Shown in pieces: positions 46,873-56,387 of a stretch of 64,000 nt of DNA. Position numbers and translations under genes: made by a program. This stretch comes from Taibaiella sp. (GTDB lineage Bacteria > Bacteroidota > Bacteroidia > Chitinophagales > Chitinophagaceae). Location: assembly GCA_013815385.1 (NCBI GenBank), contig JACDGL010000009.1, positions 87,083 to 151,082 of the forward strand, read 5' to 3'. Within the stretch, counting starts at the first letter, position 1. Each line of letters opens with the position of its first letter. The notes below the pieces were generated by a model that worked only from the letters and a program-made list of their open reading frames with translations, was not told the origin of the DNA and ran no database searches.

Positions 46873-47667
46873 TTATTTCATGCCTTTTGACCGGGCAATT
46901 TTATAATATAAAGGTGGAATCAGAAGCCTCAATAACCACAATATTCTTTCTCCCCGGGCTATGATCACATGTCTTTTCTTGCCTCGGATACTTTTCAATA
47001 TTTTTTCCGCACATTCATCTACGGGTATACCATTTAGCTGCCCTTTGTCCATTACATTATATGCTTCACCAGCGGCATTTAAAGCAGACAGCGAGATTGG
47101 CGTATTGATCCTGCCTGGGCTAACAATGGTAATATAAAAACCAGGGATAGTATGCTCTACCTGCAAAGTTTCAAAAAAGCCCATAACCGCATGTTTCGCA
47201 GCCGAATATCCCGTGCGCATAGGGAAACCCATTAAGCCTGCCATGCTGCTTACCGCTACAACATGCCCATGCCCTTGTTTTAAAAATTGGGGCATCAGGG
47301 CCTTAGTAATAGTTACCGGTGCGAAAAAATTAATTTCCATTAGCCTTCGATCAATTGATACCGAAGTGTTGATTGCAAGAGAACGCTGGCTTACACCGGC
47401 AGTGTGAATAGCAATATCAATAACACCATAAATATTTACAGCTTTATCTGCCAAAGGAACAAGTTCATTTTCTTTAGATAGATCAGCTTGTAGAATATTA
47501 ATATGACCGGTGTCTGCTGTACATTCCAGCTTCACTTGTTCAAGTGTTATCGTATTCCTACCTGTGAGTATTAATTTCGCACCTTGTTTTGCCAGTTTCC
47601 TAGCTAGCTCAGCGCCAATTCCAGAAGAGGCACCCGTTATCCAAATTATCTTATCTTTAAAATGCAT
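46873..47667 (-). CDS. SDR family oxidoreductase
   Basis: 264 residues, classical short-chain dehydrogenase: WITGASSGIGAELARKLAKQ (TGxxxGIG), HTAGVSQRS, AVSSMAGLMGFPMR and catalytic YSAAKHAVMG. C-terminal LLRLLIPPLYYKIARS is hydrophobic, typical of SDRs acting at membranes. NAD(P)-dependent, substrate unknown. It overlaps the upstream TIGR04283 gene by 11 bp, so translational coupling is likely. Confidence 0.9.
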   Translation of the reverse strand: MHFKDKIIWITGASSGIGAELARKLAKQGAKLILTGRNTITLEQVKLECTADTGHINILQADLSKENELVPLADKAVNIYGVIDIAIHTAGVSQRSLAINTSVSIDRRLMEINFFAPVTITKALMPQFLKQGHGHVVAVSSMAGLMGFPMRTGYSAAKHAVMGFFETLQVEHTIPGFYITIVSPGRINTPISLSALNAAGEAYNVMDKGQLNGIPVDECAEKILKSIRGKKRHVIIARGERILWLLRLLIPPLYYKIARSKGMK

Positions 47668-48361
47668 TTTTACGGTAATTAAGCATTCTTCGGTACGTAC
47701 TTACAAGCTCTTGCTGCGAAGCACCCTTACGAAACATTTTTACAATTTTTAAATTAGCCAGTTGCACACGGAGCCAGCTGTTTGTATCGTACTTACGTGC
47801 AGATACCTGCGTGGCCTTGGGTATTAATTTGAATTTCCCTTGTGTCCAGATCTTCTCCAAAAAATCGTAGTCTTCCATTATCATCATCTGGTCGTTGAAA
47901 CCACCGATCTTATTGAACAGCTCATTAGTTACAAATATGCTTTGATCTCCACCTCGAAAAAAAAGAAAATTAAACCTGGTAAAAAAAGAATTAATCTTTA
48001 ATAAAAACTTATTGCTGTCAAATTTAAATCGATAACTGCCGCAGTTGCAACCATTATTAACGGCTTCAGATATATCCCGGTAAAAGCTAAGAGGTGGTCG
48101 CGTATCCGCATGTACAAAATATAGTACATCTCCTGTTGCATTTTTTGCTCCGCAATTCATCTGTCCTGCCCTGCCTTTTACAGGTGATACTATAGCTTTT
48201 GCCCCTGCCTTCACTGCTTTTATCACTGTACTATCGGCACTTCCGCCATCAGCGACAATTATTTCCGCCAATTCACCACCTGCAGCCGATTTAAGATAGG
48301 CCACAAGGAAGGCTATATTTTCAGCCTCGTTGTAGGTAGGTATTATGATACTTATCCGCAT
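47657..48361 (-). CDS. TIGR04283 arsenosugar-type glycosyltransferase
   Basis: 234 residues, GT2 fold: IIIPTYNEAENIAFLVAYLK, IIVADGGSADSTV, GRAGQMNCGAKNATGDVLYF, VHADTRPP and FNDQMMIMEDYDFLEKI. TIGR04283 members cluster with ArsM/ArsS and are thought to glycosylate the arsenic nucleoside product. Its function follows from the family and context. 30 bp behind the GT87-like gene. Confidence 0.9.
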   Translation of the reverse strand: MRISIIIPTYNEAENIAFLVAYLKSAAGGELAEIIVADGGSADSTVIKAVKAGAKAIVSPVKGRAGQMNCGAKNATGDVLYFVHADTRPPLSFYRDISEAVNNGCNCGSYRFKFDSNKFLLKINSFFTRFNFLFFRGGDQSIFVTNELFNKIGGFNDQMMIMEDYDFLEKIWTQGKFKLIPKATQVSARKYDTNSWLRVQLANLKIVKMFRKGASQQELVSTYRRMLNYRKNAF

Positions 48362-48391
48362 GGCGGGATTGAAGATATTGAATTTTGATTA

Positions 48392-49738
48392 TTAAATAAA
48401 CACAGGGTTTAGTTTCTTCTTTTGCTCATTATAAAGATCGTAGCCTATACATGCACCCAGCACTCCATATTCTATCCACAACAGTATTTTACTTTCCTCA
48501 AAAAGGGCATTCCTATCTGCATAATAGCTTAATACGATCATTGCCGACCAGACAAGAGGAAACTTATAATCCGTAAAGACCGAAAATAAAATCATGGGCG
48601 TGATGTACCAGGGAAAAACAGTCGTCGTAAATGCATAGTAGATCAGCAATATCCAGGTAAAGTATTTTGATAATGTTTTAACATTGATCCGCTTACTTTT
48701 CACAAAAGAATAAACTATTATCAACACACCCGAAATAATTGTGAGAGCGGGCCCGATGATGTTGATCATATTTTCACTTGTAAATCGATATGTTATAGCA
48801 TTTACCAGGTAGTATATACTTGCATTAAATTCTGATTCCTGAAAATAAGAATCGATACTTGACCAGAATTTTTGGACAATGGCAATATCCATAAAGGGAA
48901 GAAAGCCGATAATACACACAGCCAGTATGCCAGCGCAAATTAGAAAACCTTTCTTTTTTCCAAAATTGAAGAACACAACCGGCAACAACATTAGAGGTAC
49001 GAGTTTGGTAATAATAGCAATTGAAAATAGCAATGCGCCCAATACAATCCTGTTCTTCTGCCAGCAATAAATTGAGGCCAGTAAAAAAAATATCATTACT
49101 CCTTCATAGTGCAGGTTACCAGTTAGCTCTGCTATAACGATTGGGTTCAAAACATATAGAAGGACTCGTTGCCTATCGAATCCCCATTGCGCTGATAGCC
49201 TCACCAGTATTATTATAGACCCAATCTCTGCTGCCAGGATGAAGGTTTTAAGCATTACAATATTTGCATAAATATTGTGAGGGGCAAGCCAGGTGGAGAT
49301 ACCAAAAATAGCTTGCAGGAAGGGCGGGTAGCAGGTATAATAGGTCTGAGAATTAAGTGCACTATAAAGCTGCGGGTCGATGCAATTAACCGGGTATCCC
49401 TGCTTCATGATTTCGACAGGCAAATATTTGAAAGGATTGTAACCCGCTACGAGTAATCTGCCATCCCATACAAAACGTGCATAATCTTCTGATAAGTGTG
49501 GAAAGGAGAACAGCCAGACAAATCTTAGCAAAATCGCTCCTGCTAATAAAAGTGAAATCTGTTGCTCCGTAATAGGCTGTTTGCAGATGTAGAAATACAG
49601 TAAGAACAACGTTCCAAATAGAGAGAAGAGTGCAAAGGTTGATTCTCTTTTTGTAAAGTACGCTAATGCAATATGCACGCCAGCCATGAGAAGAAAGGCC
49701 ATGGAAAGCCTGATATTTTGCGCTCTGCTGTCGGGCAT
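48392..49738 (-). CDS. Integral membrane glycosyltransferase (GT87-like)
   Basis: 448 residues with about ten membrane helices. The first periplasmic loop has FPHLSEDYARFVWDGRLLVA with the Asp/Glu typical of GT-C transferases, then GYNPFKYLP and QTYYTCYPPFLQAIFGI. GT-C enzymes use polyprenyl-phosphate sugars. The adjacent GT2 (49746-50438) is of the polyprenyl-phosphate-sugar synthase type, so the two may form a two-step sugar transfer. Acceptor unknown. Confidence 0.85.
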   Translation of the reverse strand: MPDSRAQNIRLSMAFLLMAGVHIALAYFTKRESTFALFSLFGTLFLLYFYICKQPITEQQISLLLAGAILLRFVWLFSFPHLSEDYARFVWDGRLLVAGYNPFKYLPVEIMKQGYPVNCIDPQLYSALNSQTYYTCYPPFLQAIFGISTWLAPHNIYANIVMLKTFILAAEIGSIIILVRLSAQWGFDRQRVLLYVLNPIVIAELTGNLHYEGVMIFFLLASIYCWQKNRIVLGALLFSIAIITKLVPLMLLPVVFFNFGKKKGFLICAGILAVCIIGFLPFMDIAIVQKFWSSIDSYFQESEFNASIYYLVNAITYRFTSENMINIIGPALTIISGVLIIVYSFVKSKRINVKTLSKYFTWILLIYYAFTTTVFPWYITPMILFSVFTDYKFPLVWSAMIVLSYYADRNALFEESKILLWIEYGVLGACIGYDLYNEQKKKLNPVFI

Positions 49739-49745
49739 TGTGTAT

Positions 49746-50438
49746 TTACATATATTTAAAAATAGTGGTAATGATCTTATACCCGGCCATTATAGTTCCC
49801 TTCACGGTACCGCTTACCTTAGAGAAACCGATACGTACTCTATAGTTTACAGGCACCTCTTTAATACGGTATTTCTTTTTCGCCACTTTCAACTGCATTT
49901 CAACCGTCCAGCCATAATTACGATCCACCATCCCAATATCCTGGAGCACCTTCCATTTTATAGCACGGAAGGGGCCCAGGTCAGTATACTTAACTCCATA
50001 GAATGTTCGTATAAGTCTGGTAGCCAGCCAATTCCCGAAAATCTGTGGCATTGTCATTGACCCACGTTGCCTGTTACCCAGTGCCCTGGAGCCTATTACC
50101 ATATCAATACCATCTTCTAGAATGGGCTTTATCAGTAAAGGGATTTGTTCCGGATAATCAGAATAATCACCATCCATAAAAACAATTATGTCGGGATTCA
50201 GATTGTTTAGCGTCACATATTCCATTCCTTTCAGGCAGGCGTTACCATACCCCTGCTTAGGCTGGTCTATCACTGTTGCGCCCGCACTTTGCGCCTGTGC
50301 CCTGGTACCGTCCTTTGAATTATTATTAACAACTACAATTTCACTTATATACGCTTTGGGTATATCTGCTACTACTTTCCCAATAGACTTCTCTTCGTTG
50401 TATGCCGGTATTATTACAATTATTTTAGGTTGCTGCAT
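49746..50438 (-). CDS. Glycosyltransferase family 2, DPM/polyprenyl-P-like
   Basis: 230 residues. PKIIVIIPAYNEEKSIGKVV, VVNNNSKDGT, PDIIVFMDGDYSDYPEQIPL and GPFRAIKWKVLQDIGM. No membrane helix apart from a short hydrophobic end, so it is probably peripheral. It likely makes the lipid-linked sugar for the neighbouring GT-C enzyme (7-bp gap). Inference from family and order. Confidence 0.88.
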   Translation of the reverse strand: MQQPKIIVIIPAYNEEKSIGKVVADIPKAYISEIVVVNNNSKDGTRAQAQSAGATVIDQPKQGYGNACLKGMEYVTLNNLNPDIIVFMDGDYSDYPEQIPLLIKPILEDGIDMVIGSRALGNRQRGSMTMPQIFGNWLATRLIRTFYGVKYTDLGPFRAIKWKVLQDIGMVDRNYGWTVEMQLKVAKKKYRIKEVPVNYRVRIGFSKVSGTVKGTIMAGYKIITTIFKYM

Positions 50439-50487
50439 GGAAATTTAAACGACCCGACTTCCTGGCCTAAGCACATAAAGATGAGAA

Positions 50488-51861
50488 TTAATCCTTGTTT
50501 TGTTTTAGTAAACCTATGAGGAGCGGATCTTCATTAATTCGCCCCTGCTCAGGACCGTTCTCTAATTTTAGTACACCCCTCGGGCATACTGCCGAACAGA
50601 TACCACAGCCTACGCATGATGAGCGGACTATATTTTGCCCTCTTTGGGCATACCAGCGTACATCAATACCCTGCTCACAATAGGTAGAACAATTACCGCA
50701 GGAGATGCACTGCCCACCATTAGTCGTTATTCTAAATCTTGATTTAAAGCGCTGCACCAGGCCTATGTAGGCTGCCATAGGGCAACCAAAGCGGCACCAT
50801 ACCCGGTTACCCATCAGCGGATAAAACCCCACCCCGATAACACCTGAAAATATACTGCCGATCATGAATCCATAGGCGCTTCTCAATGGCCCGGATACAC
50901 CTTCGCCTTTTCCTGAAAAATAGGTGTACAATACACCCGCTGTCATAATAACTACAAAAATTAATACGCTATATATCAGCCACCTTTCAATTTTCCAGGC
51001 AACTAATTTTTTCGAAGATAATTGACGAAAAGAATCGCCCGCAGTCTCTGCAAGTCCACCGCAGCCGCATACCCAGCTGCAATACCAGCGCTTGCCAGTG
51101 AAGTAGGTAATGATGGGCGCTAAAACTGTAAAGCCAAGAACACCTGCTACGAGGAAAAGCATTCCCAGTCCACCATTCTTGCGCATTGCATTTAAATTGT
51201 CGCCATCAAAAAAATCGAATTTAAGCGGCCAAAAGTTCTTTATATCCATTTCAAAAGAGGCATCAGGTCTTTGCAAGGACTTTAATATCTCCGGGATAAC
51301 ATAAGCAAATGATAATTGAATGAGGATAACTACAAGGGTGCGGGTAAATTGATACCGGTTGTTGCGGTATTTAAGCATGAATTTTATGCCCAGGGATAGC
51401 ACAGCCAATGAATATACACTACCATAAACAAAATATTCATCAGCCTTACCACCATTCAGGAAATTACTAAGCGGGTCGAACAAAGCCACCAGGCCAGTAT
51501 TGGTTTTATCGCCTGTACCAAATAGATATGGGAACCAGTAAAGCAATACATAGAACCCGGTAAGAAAAATGCCTATCATCCATCCAAATACCCCCCGGTT
51601 GGTAAGCTGTTTGTGCATTACTCCGTTATTCTTAATACCTGCAGGCTGTGTCATATACTTGCGCGAGGCATACACCACGGTGCCTACCAGAATACCGCCA
51701 AGGGCTATGGATAAAAATAAAGTCCGTTGTTCAAATGTAACTCCTGCCATAGCCACTAATAGTACCAACAGGCCCAATGCTGCGAGTGACAGTCCTATTT
51801 TCTGTATAGCATCAGCGCCCTGCGGGTGGGGCTGCGCGATTGAAAGATCTGATGCTGACAT
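50488..51861 (-). CDS. Membrane 4Fe-4S electron carrier (NapH/NosR-like)
   Basis: 457 residues, six membrane helices. Two membrane-proximal Cys sets, WYCSWVCGCGG and WCRFGCPMAA, precede two 4Fe-4S motifs in the soluble C-terminus (CISCGNCSTYC and CVGCGICSAVC). This is the polyferredoxin architecture that passes quinol electrons outward or to a partner. The flavoprotein upstream ends 3 bp before it, so they are probably one redox unit. Confidence 0.88.
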   Translation of the reverse strand: MSASDLSIAQPHPQGADAIQKIGLSLAALGLLVLLVAMAGVTFEQRTLFLSIALGGILVGTVVYASRKYMTQPAGIKNNGVMHKQLTNRGVFGWMIGIFLTGFYVLLYWFPYLFGTGDKTNTGLVALFDPLSNFLNGGKADEYFVYGSVYSLAVLSLGIKFMLKYRNNRYQFTRTLVVILIQLSFAYVIPEILKSLQRPDASFEMDIKNFWPLKFDFFDGDNLNAMRKNGGLGMLFLVAGVLGFTVLAPIITYFTGKRWYCSWVCGCGGLAETAGDSFRQLSSKKLVAWKIERWLIYSVLIFVVIMTAGVLYTYFSGKGEGVSGPLRSAYGFMIGSIFSGVIGVGFYPLMGNRVWCRFGCPMAAYIGLVQRFKSRFRITTNGGQCISCGNCSTYCEQGIDVRWYAQRGQNIVRSSCVGCGICSAVCPRGVLKLENGPEQGRINEDPLLIGLLKQNKD

Positions 51862-51864
51862 ACG

Positions 51865-53202
51865 TTATAAGTTGAGGATTTGTAATAATCGCTTCCAGCT
51901 TTTTTTTACTGTCTTTAGCTGTGTATTGTTTTCTTTATTGAATTTCCGGATGATCTCCTCTTCATAAGTCCTGAAAAACTCCGGATCAAAATTGGCATCT
52001 GCCAGGTGAGATAAGACATACTCAATATTCTGCTTATTCAATATCCAATTTTCCAGCACACCATGTCTCAGCCGCATCCCAAATGTATTCACACCCAATA
52101 GTCTTCCTGTTGCTGCATGATACCTTGCCCTGAACGATATTTTGCGATTATCATGCTCCCAGTAAAAGCCTTTTTCGTCTTCATTTATTTTTACAGGTAC
52201 ATCGCCATAGGTCTGGTACTCTATATCCAGGAATTTTGCAGAATTAAACCATGGCCCCGGCTGGTATCTTGTGCGCTTTCCCAATAGCGTCTTGGCAAGT
52301 GTTTCTGCATGCATCCTGCCTGTGTACCATACCTGCTCTATTGGTTTTCTGCCGGCTGGTGGCTCCTTGAATTGGGCACAATCGCCAACTGCAAAAATAT
52401 CCGGTATGTTAGTTTCGAAATGGTCGTTTATCAATACTCCCCTATCAATCTCAATACCGCTGTCTTTCAAAAAGCTGACATTTGGGCCTACGCCTATGGC
52501 TATCCCCACAAACTCGCAAGGTATAGTTTCGCCTTTCTTTGTTTTCACGGCTTTTACACTGCCGCTTTTATTTCCAATTATTTCACTCAGTTCCGACCCC
52601 AGTAATAAATCGATATGATGCTCCGCTATATGCCTGCCTATCATCTTTGCTTCTTCTTCCGGCAATATACCTCCCCAGTAGGCGACCTCGCGCACAAGCA
52701 TTGTAACATGTATATTTCTGGAAAGAAGCATTTCAGCCATTTCAATACCTATCAACCCACCGCCCAGTATCACTGCATTTTTAACACCCTTAGTGTTGAT
52801 TTCCATGTTTTGAAGGTCCTGGTAGTTGTACAGGCTTTGTATGCCAAGCAAGTCTTTGCCTTGTATATCCGGTACATTAGATTTTGAACCACAGGCTAGT
52901 ACCAGCTTATCGTACTGGATACTGTTTCCATTCTTAAGCGTTACATTCTTATTCTTAGCATCAACTTTTTCTACGTACTGATGAACAAGCGTGATGTTAT
53001 TTTTCTTCCAGAAATTATCTTCATAAGGCTTTGTATGCTCATATTTCATGTGTCCCATGTATATATACATCAGGGCGGTACGAGCATAAAAGTGTTCTGT
53101 TTCAGAGCTTATTATAGTTATCTCATCGTCGCTCCGCTTGCGCACAAGGCGTGCGCAGGTAACCCCCGATATGCCATTACCTATGATAACTATGTGCGCC
53201 AT
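51865..53202 (-). CDS. FAD/NAD(P)-dependent oxidoreductase
   Basis: 445 residues, pyridine-nucleotide-disulfide oxidoreductase fold. FAD motif IVIGNGISGVTCARLVRKRS, NAD motif AVILGGGLIGIEMAEMLLSR and FAD ribityl motif DIFAVGDCAQFKE. There is no redox-active CxxxxC near the N-terminus, so it is closer to rubredoxin/nitrite reductase-type or NADH:quinone-like oxidoreductases. It is placed between DUF547 and the Fe-S membrane carrier with 3-bp gaps, hence one complex is likely. Confidence 0.9.
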   Translation of the reverse strand: MAHIVIIGNGISGVTCARLVRKRSDDEITIISSETEHFYARTALMYIYMGHMKYEHTKPYEDNFWKKNNITLVHQYVEKVDAKNKNVTLKNGNSIQYDKLVLACGSKSNVPDIQGKDLLGIQSLYNYQDLQNMEINTKGVKNAVILGGGLIGIEMAEMLLSRNIHVTMLVREVAYWGGILPEEEAKMIGRHIAEHHIDLLLGSELSEIIGNKSGSVKAVKTKKGETIPCEFVGIAIGVGPNVSFLKDSGIEIDRGVLINDHFETNIPDIFAVGDCAQFKEPPAGRKPIEQVWYTGRMHAETLAKTLLGKRTRYQPGPWFNSAKFLDIEYQTYGDVPVKINEDEKGFYWEHDNRKISFRARYHAATGRLLGVNTFGMRLRHGVLENWILNKQNIEYVLSHLADANFDPEFFRTYEEEIIRKFNKENNTQLKTVKKSWKRLLQILNL

Positions 53203-53205
53203 TAC

Positions 53206-53955
53206 CTATTTCTGTTCATTTAAGCTCCAGTCGTAATCCATAAAAGAAACAGCAGCGTCTTTATGTATTTTTACCCTTGAGTACTGGTTTATATATTCTA
53301 TCACTGTTCCATGCTTTTGAAAGTCTTTCTTATACCAGTCAAAATAGTTGGATAGTTCGGGCTTTTCAGCGCTTATTTTATTCTTTCTCTTATCATTCAG
53401 GAAATCCTTTGCCTGCTCATTTAGCTGTTCGTTTAGCTTATTTCCCTCATAGGCTTCTCTCCTTAGTTTGGCACAGGAACGGGAAGCACACACTATAGCA
53501 AAATGCACCCTCGGATCATCGAACTGTTTGCGAAGAATATGGTGTTCTATTCTGTCCAGTTTATATTTCTCATTACCGATCTTAAAAAACTTTTTTTCCC
53601 AGGGGGTATTTACAAAGGGTATCTGGTGCTTTGGGCCAATGTCTTTTATACTCTTTACCGGGTAGTGGTCTATGATCAGCTTAATGGTAAATGCGTTGTA
53701 GGCATTTATCCAATAGGCTTCCTTGTCATCCTTGCTCCAGCTATCTTGTGGTGGGTTGTCAGATAACAGGTCCAGGTATTGCTGAAACTCTGCCTTGTCT
53801 TTGATGAAGCCCTTGTAGTTTACCCAGCCCTCCTCGTTAACATACTTTTTCAGTAATTGTGTCCATATTTTATTAGCCGGTGGTGTTGTATTGTCAGGTT
53901 TGGCTATGCTTGAAAAAGAACTACAAACAAGTAAAATCAAAAGTATTTTTTTCAT
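53206..53955 (-). CDS. DUF547 protein, exported (second copy)
   Basis: 249 residues, signal peptide MKKILLILLVCSSFSSIAKP. DUF547 core: EAYWINAYNAFTIKLIIDHY, LDRIEHHILRKQFDDPRVHF and AIVCASRSCAKLRREAYEGN. It is a diverged paralogue of 43458-44225 (the SxSC region is shared). First gene of the eight-gene minus-strand unit of GTs and redox proteins. Confidence 0.87.
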   Translation of the reverse strand: MKKILLILLVCSSFSSIAKPDNTTPPANKIWTQLLKKYVNEEGWVNYKGFIKDKAEFQQYLDLLSDNPPQDSWSKDDKEAYWINAYNAFTIKLIIDHYPVKSIKDIGPKHQIPFVNTPWEKKFFKIGNEKYKLDRIEHHILRKQFDDPRVHFAIVCASRSCAKLRREAYEGNKLNEQLNEQAKDFLNDKRKNKISAEKPELSNYFDWYKKDFQKHGTVIEYINQYSRVKIHKDAAVSFMDYDWSLNEQK

Positions 53956-54103
53956 AAAGATTGTTTAAGTTCTTTTTGCAATATACGTATCCAAAAGAAA
54001 TTTGGTTGTATTGCAATTTAAATATAACCTTAATACAAAAGGTGTATAAAAATCATATCATCCTCTTCTATATATAGGAACTGCTAATGGGATGTGCTCA
54101 CAA

Positions 54104-54135
54104 CAAAAAAAAGAGCAACATTCAAATGTTACTCC
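54104..54135 (-). terminator. Terminator of arsM
   Basis: On the minus strand GAGTAACATT-tga-ATGTTGCTC followed by TTTTTTTTG, 20 bp behind the arsM stop. It splits the locus into two transcripts. Confidence 0.88.
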
Positions 54136-54154
54136 TATTAACTTTCAGGTCAAT

Positions 54155-55129
54155 TTAGCAACATCCGCCGCCATCATAAAAGAAGGTTGACGGAGTAATA
54201 AGAATGTCATCTCTTTTTAAAGATGCAAGGGCTCCAGCCGTTTTATCACAAACTGCAAGTGGCTGATTTGGCAATAGCACGTGTCCCTTATCATCATCAA
54301 AGTAATCATTTGCACCATAGTATATTGCCGCTTTACCTGTGAATACACAAGGGCCATCAGCAGGCATTGGGTCCTTAATTGCGCAGACTTCTACACTTTC
54401 TATATATATCAGCTCATCAGTAGCATATTGTCCGGGAGCTAGCACACGATAAGGCCTCTTAGCCCTTATCTCAACCGTGCCAAAGCCAATATCTGTTATC
54501 ATTTTTATATAGTCATTCAATGGCAAAGAACCGGTAAGGCATAATGCCCGGAGGCGCTCATCCTGGCGCAATGTTTCATTCATTGGCTGGTTGCAGATAG
54601 GGTCAGACATTACTAACCTACCCCTCGGCTTCAATACCCTGTATATTTCACTTAAAGCCTTCTTCAGGTCCTGTTCTTTAAAAATATTAAAGAGGCAGTT
54701 TTGCGCAGCTACGTCAATAGTATTGTCCTCAACCGGCAATGCTAAAGCCGAGCCTTTTCGCAAATCAATGAACGAGCGCTTAAACCAGGGATTTGTTTGT
54801 TCTGCATCCTTTAGATTCTTGTCACAAGCTTCCAGCATTTCGTCGACTATATCTACGCCGATAACCCCACCTTGTTGCCTGCTGAAATAGGAAAACTGTA
54901 GCACTTCCATCCCCCCCCCAACACCAACGTACATAATAGTCGGATTGTTGATAAGGTCTCTAGCGTTAACCGTAGACCCGCAGCCATAATTCATCTGTTT
55001 CATTATGGGTGATATCTCCAAGCCAGGAAAAGCCAGCATGGGCGTAGTAGTACAGCACAGGCCAACATCGGGCTTCAGGGCAGCATCACGATATAGGTCC
55101 TGTGTGGTCTTTAGATAGTCAGTCATCAT
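54155..55129 (-). CDS. arsM: Arsenosugar-type arsenite methyltransferase ArsM
   Basis: 324-residue SAM methyltransferase that methylates As(III) to mono- and dimethyl forms. MYVGVGGGMEVLQFSYFSRQ is the SAM site (GxGxG), followed by GVDIVDEMLE. Cys residues at VGLCCTTT, AAQNCLFN and LRALCLTGSL include the arsenic ligands of ArsM. The extra C-terminal part (VEVCAIKDPMPADGPCVFTG; GGGCC end) is that of the arsenosugar-pathway subfamily. Start at either ATG of the pair at 55124-55129. 5 bp behind PiT. Identification firm at the family level. Confidence 0.92.
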   Translation of the reverse strand: MMTDYLKTTQDLYRDAALKPDVGLCCTTTPMLAFPGLEISPIMKQMNYGCGSTVNARDLINNPTIMYVGVGGGMEVLQFSYFSRQQGGVIGVDIVDEMLEACDKNLKDAEQTNPWFKRSFIDLRKGSALALPVEDNTIDVAAQNCLFNIFKEQDLKKALSEIYRVLKPRGRLVMSDPICNQPMNETLRQDERLRALCLTGSLPLNDYIKMITDIGFGTVEIRAKRPYRVLAPGQYATDELIYIESVEVCAIKDPMPADGPCVFTGKAAIYYGANDYFDDDKGHVLLPNQPLAVCDKTAGALASLKRDDILITPSTFFYDGGGCC

Positions 55130-55134
55130 TTTGA

Positions 55135-56268
55135 TTATAGATTAATATGAATTAAAATAAAGTATACATTAGCACTAATAACCGAAGCTATCGGCAATGT
55201 CATTAGCCATGATAGCCCGATCTTTGATATTTCCTTTTTGTTAGCGGTTTTATTTACAATGCCTATCCCATAAATACTGCCTACTGATACGTGCGTAGTA
55301 GAAACAGGAAGGCCAAACTTACTGGCGGCAATAACTAAGCAACTGGTAACAAGATTGGCAGAAAAACCCTGGCCGTGATTGAGCGAAGATATTTTTTTAC
55401 TCATTGTATTGGCCACTTTTTTAGAATTGAGCCAACCGCCTATTGCCATTACGAAAGCAAGTATCCATATATTAGTCGGCAGGTTAAAAAAGTTACAGAT
55501 CAACAACAACGATACAAGTTTTGGCGTATCATTCAACCCACGTGCAAAGCTGACTAGTCCTGCACTTATGTAATGTAAGAAATTGACGAGTGGCTGCACT
55601 GTAATTCCTAAAAATTTTCCCTGGTATTGTTTCTGACAATTTTCCGCATTTCCAGCTGTCACCTGAATAGGGCTGCTTTCCTGAATAGAAACAAATTTAC
55701 CGGTATGTGTCTGCGCTATAGCAACCGGGATCCATTTCTTCCCCACGCATATGCAATCTTCTGCGGTGACACCTGCCACCTGACGGACCTTTTTAAATAT
55801 AAAATAGATGATACTACTTAAGACCACCGCAATGATGGGACTAAGTATAAGTGGGGTAAAGAAGGTCTTACCTAATACGCCAAAATTGACAGCACTACCA
55901 GCACCTACAAGGCCCGCACCAATCAAAGCGCCCACCAGCCCATGTGTGGTAGAAATTGGAAATCCAAATTTTGTAGCCAGCAGTACGGTAATGCCCGCCC
56001 CTAGAGCAACAGATAAGACAAACTCTTTTGACTGAATAAGCGAATCGGGCACCAATCCTTTTCCAGAGAAGTTCTTTATCAATGTTTCTGCAAAGAAGTA
56101 GGAACAGACCGACCCCGCCAGTGTAAAGATCGTTGCAAGGATAAGTGCTTGCCTGAATTCCAAAGTCCCGCTTCCCCACAAGGTAGCCACGCCTTTAAAA
56201 TTATCATTTGCCCCATTAAAATAGGTAAGTAACAATACCGAAAGGAAAAGTAATACCAGGATGATCAT
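55135..56268 (-). CDS. pit: Inorganic phosphate transporter, PiT family
   Basis: 377 residues, about ten membrane helices in two homologous halves: GANDNFKGVATLWGSG and GLNDTPKLVSLLLI (the GANDxxK/ANDTPK motifs), FPISTTHGLVGALIGAGLVG and LPVSTTHVSVGSIYGIG. Na+- or H+-coupled phosphate uptake. Arsenate is a known substrate of such carriers, so its place between arsS and arsM may reflect arsenate/phosphate handling; that is inference. Confidence 0.93.
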   Translation of the reverse strand: MIILVLLFLSVLLLTYFNGANDNFKGVATLWGSGTLEFRQALILATIFTLAGSVCSYFFAETLIKNFSGKGLVPDSLIQSKEFVLSVALGAGITVLLATKFGFPISTTHGLVGALIGAGLVGAGSAVNFGVLGKTFFTPLILSPIIAVVLSSIIYFIFKKVRQVAGVTAEDCICVGKKWIPVAIAQTHTGKFVSIQESSPIQVTAGNAENCQKQYQGKFLGITVQPLVNFLHYISAGLVSFARGLNDTPKLVSLLLICNFFNLPTNIWILAFVMAIGGWLNSKKVANTMSKKISSLNHGQGFSANLVTSCLVIAASKFGLPVSTTHVSVGSIYGIGIVNKTANKKEISKIGLSWLMTLPIASVISANVYFILIHINL

Positions 56269-56387
56269 GTTTAGAAATTTTTAGATGAATATTAGTAATG
56301 AAGTAGTAATGATTTCTGCATGTAAAATTTATCAAGCTTCGTTATCAAATGCACAATGCCTTCTCGCAAAAAAATAATCTACTTTTT

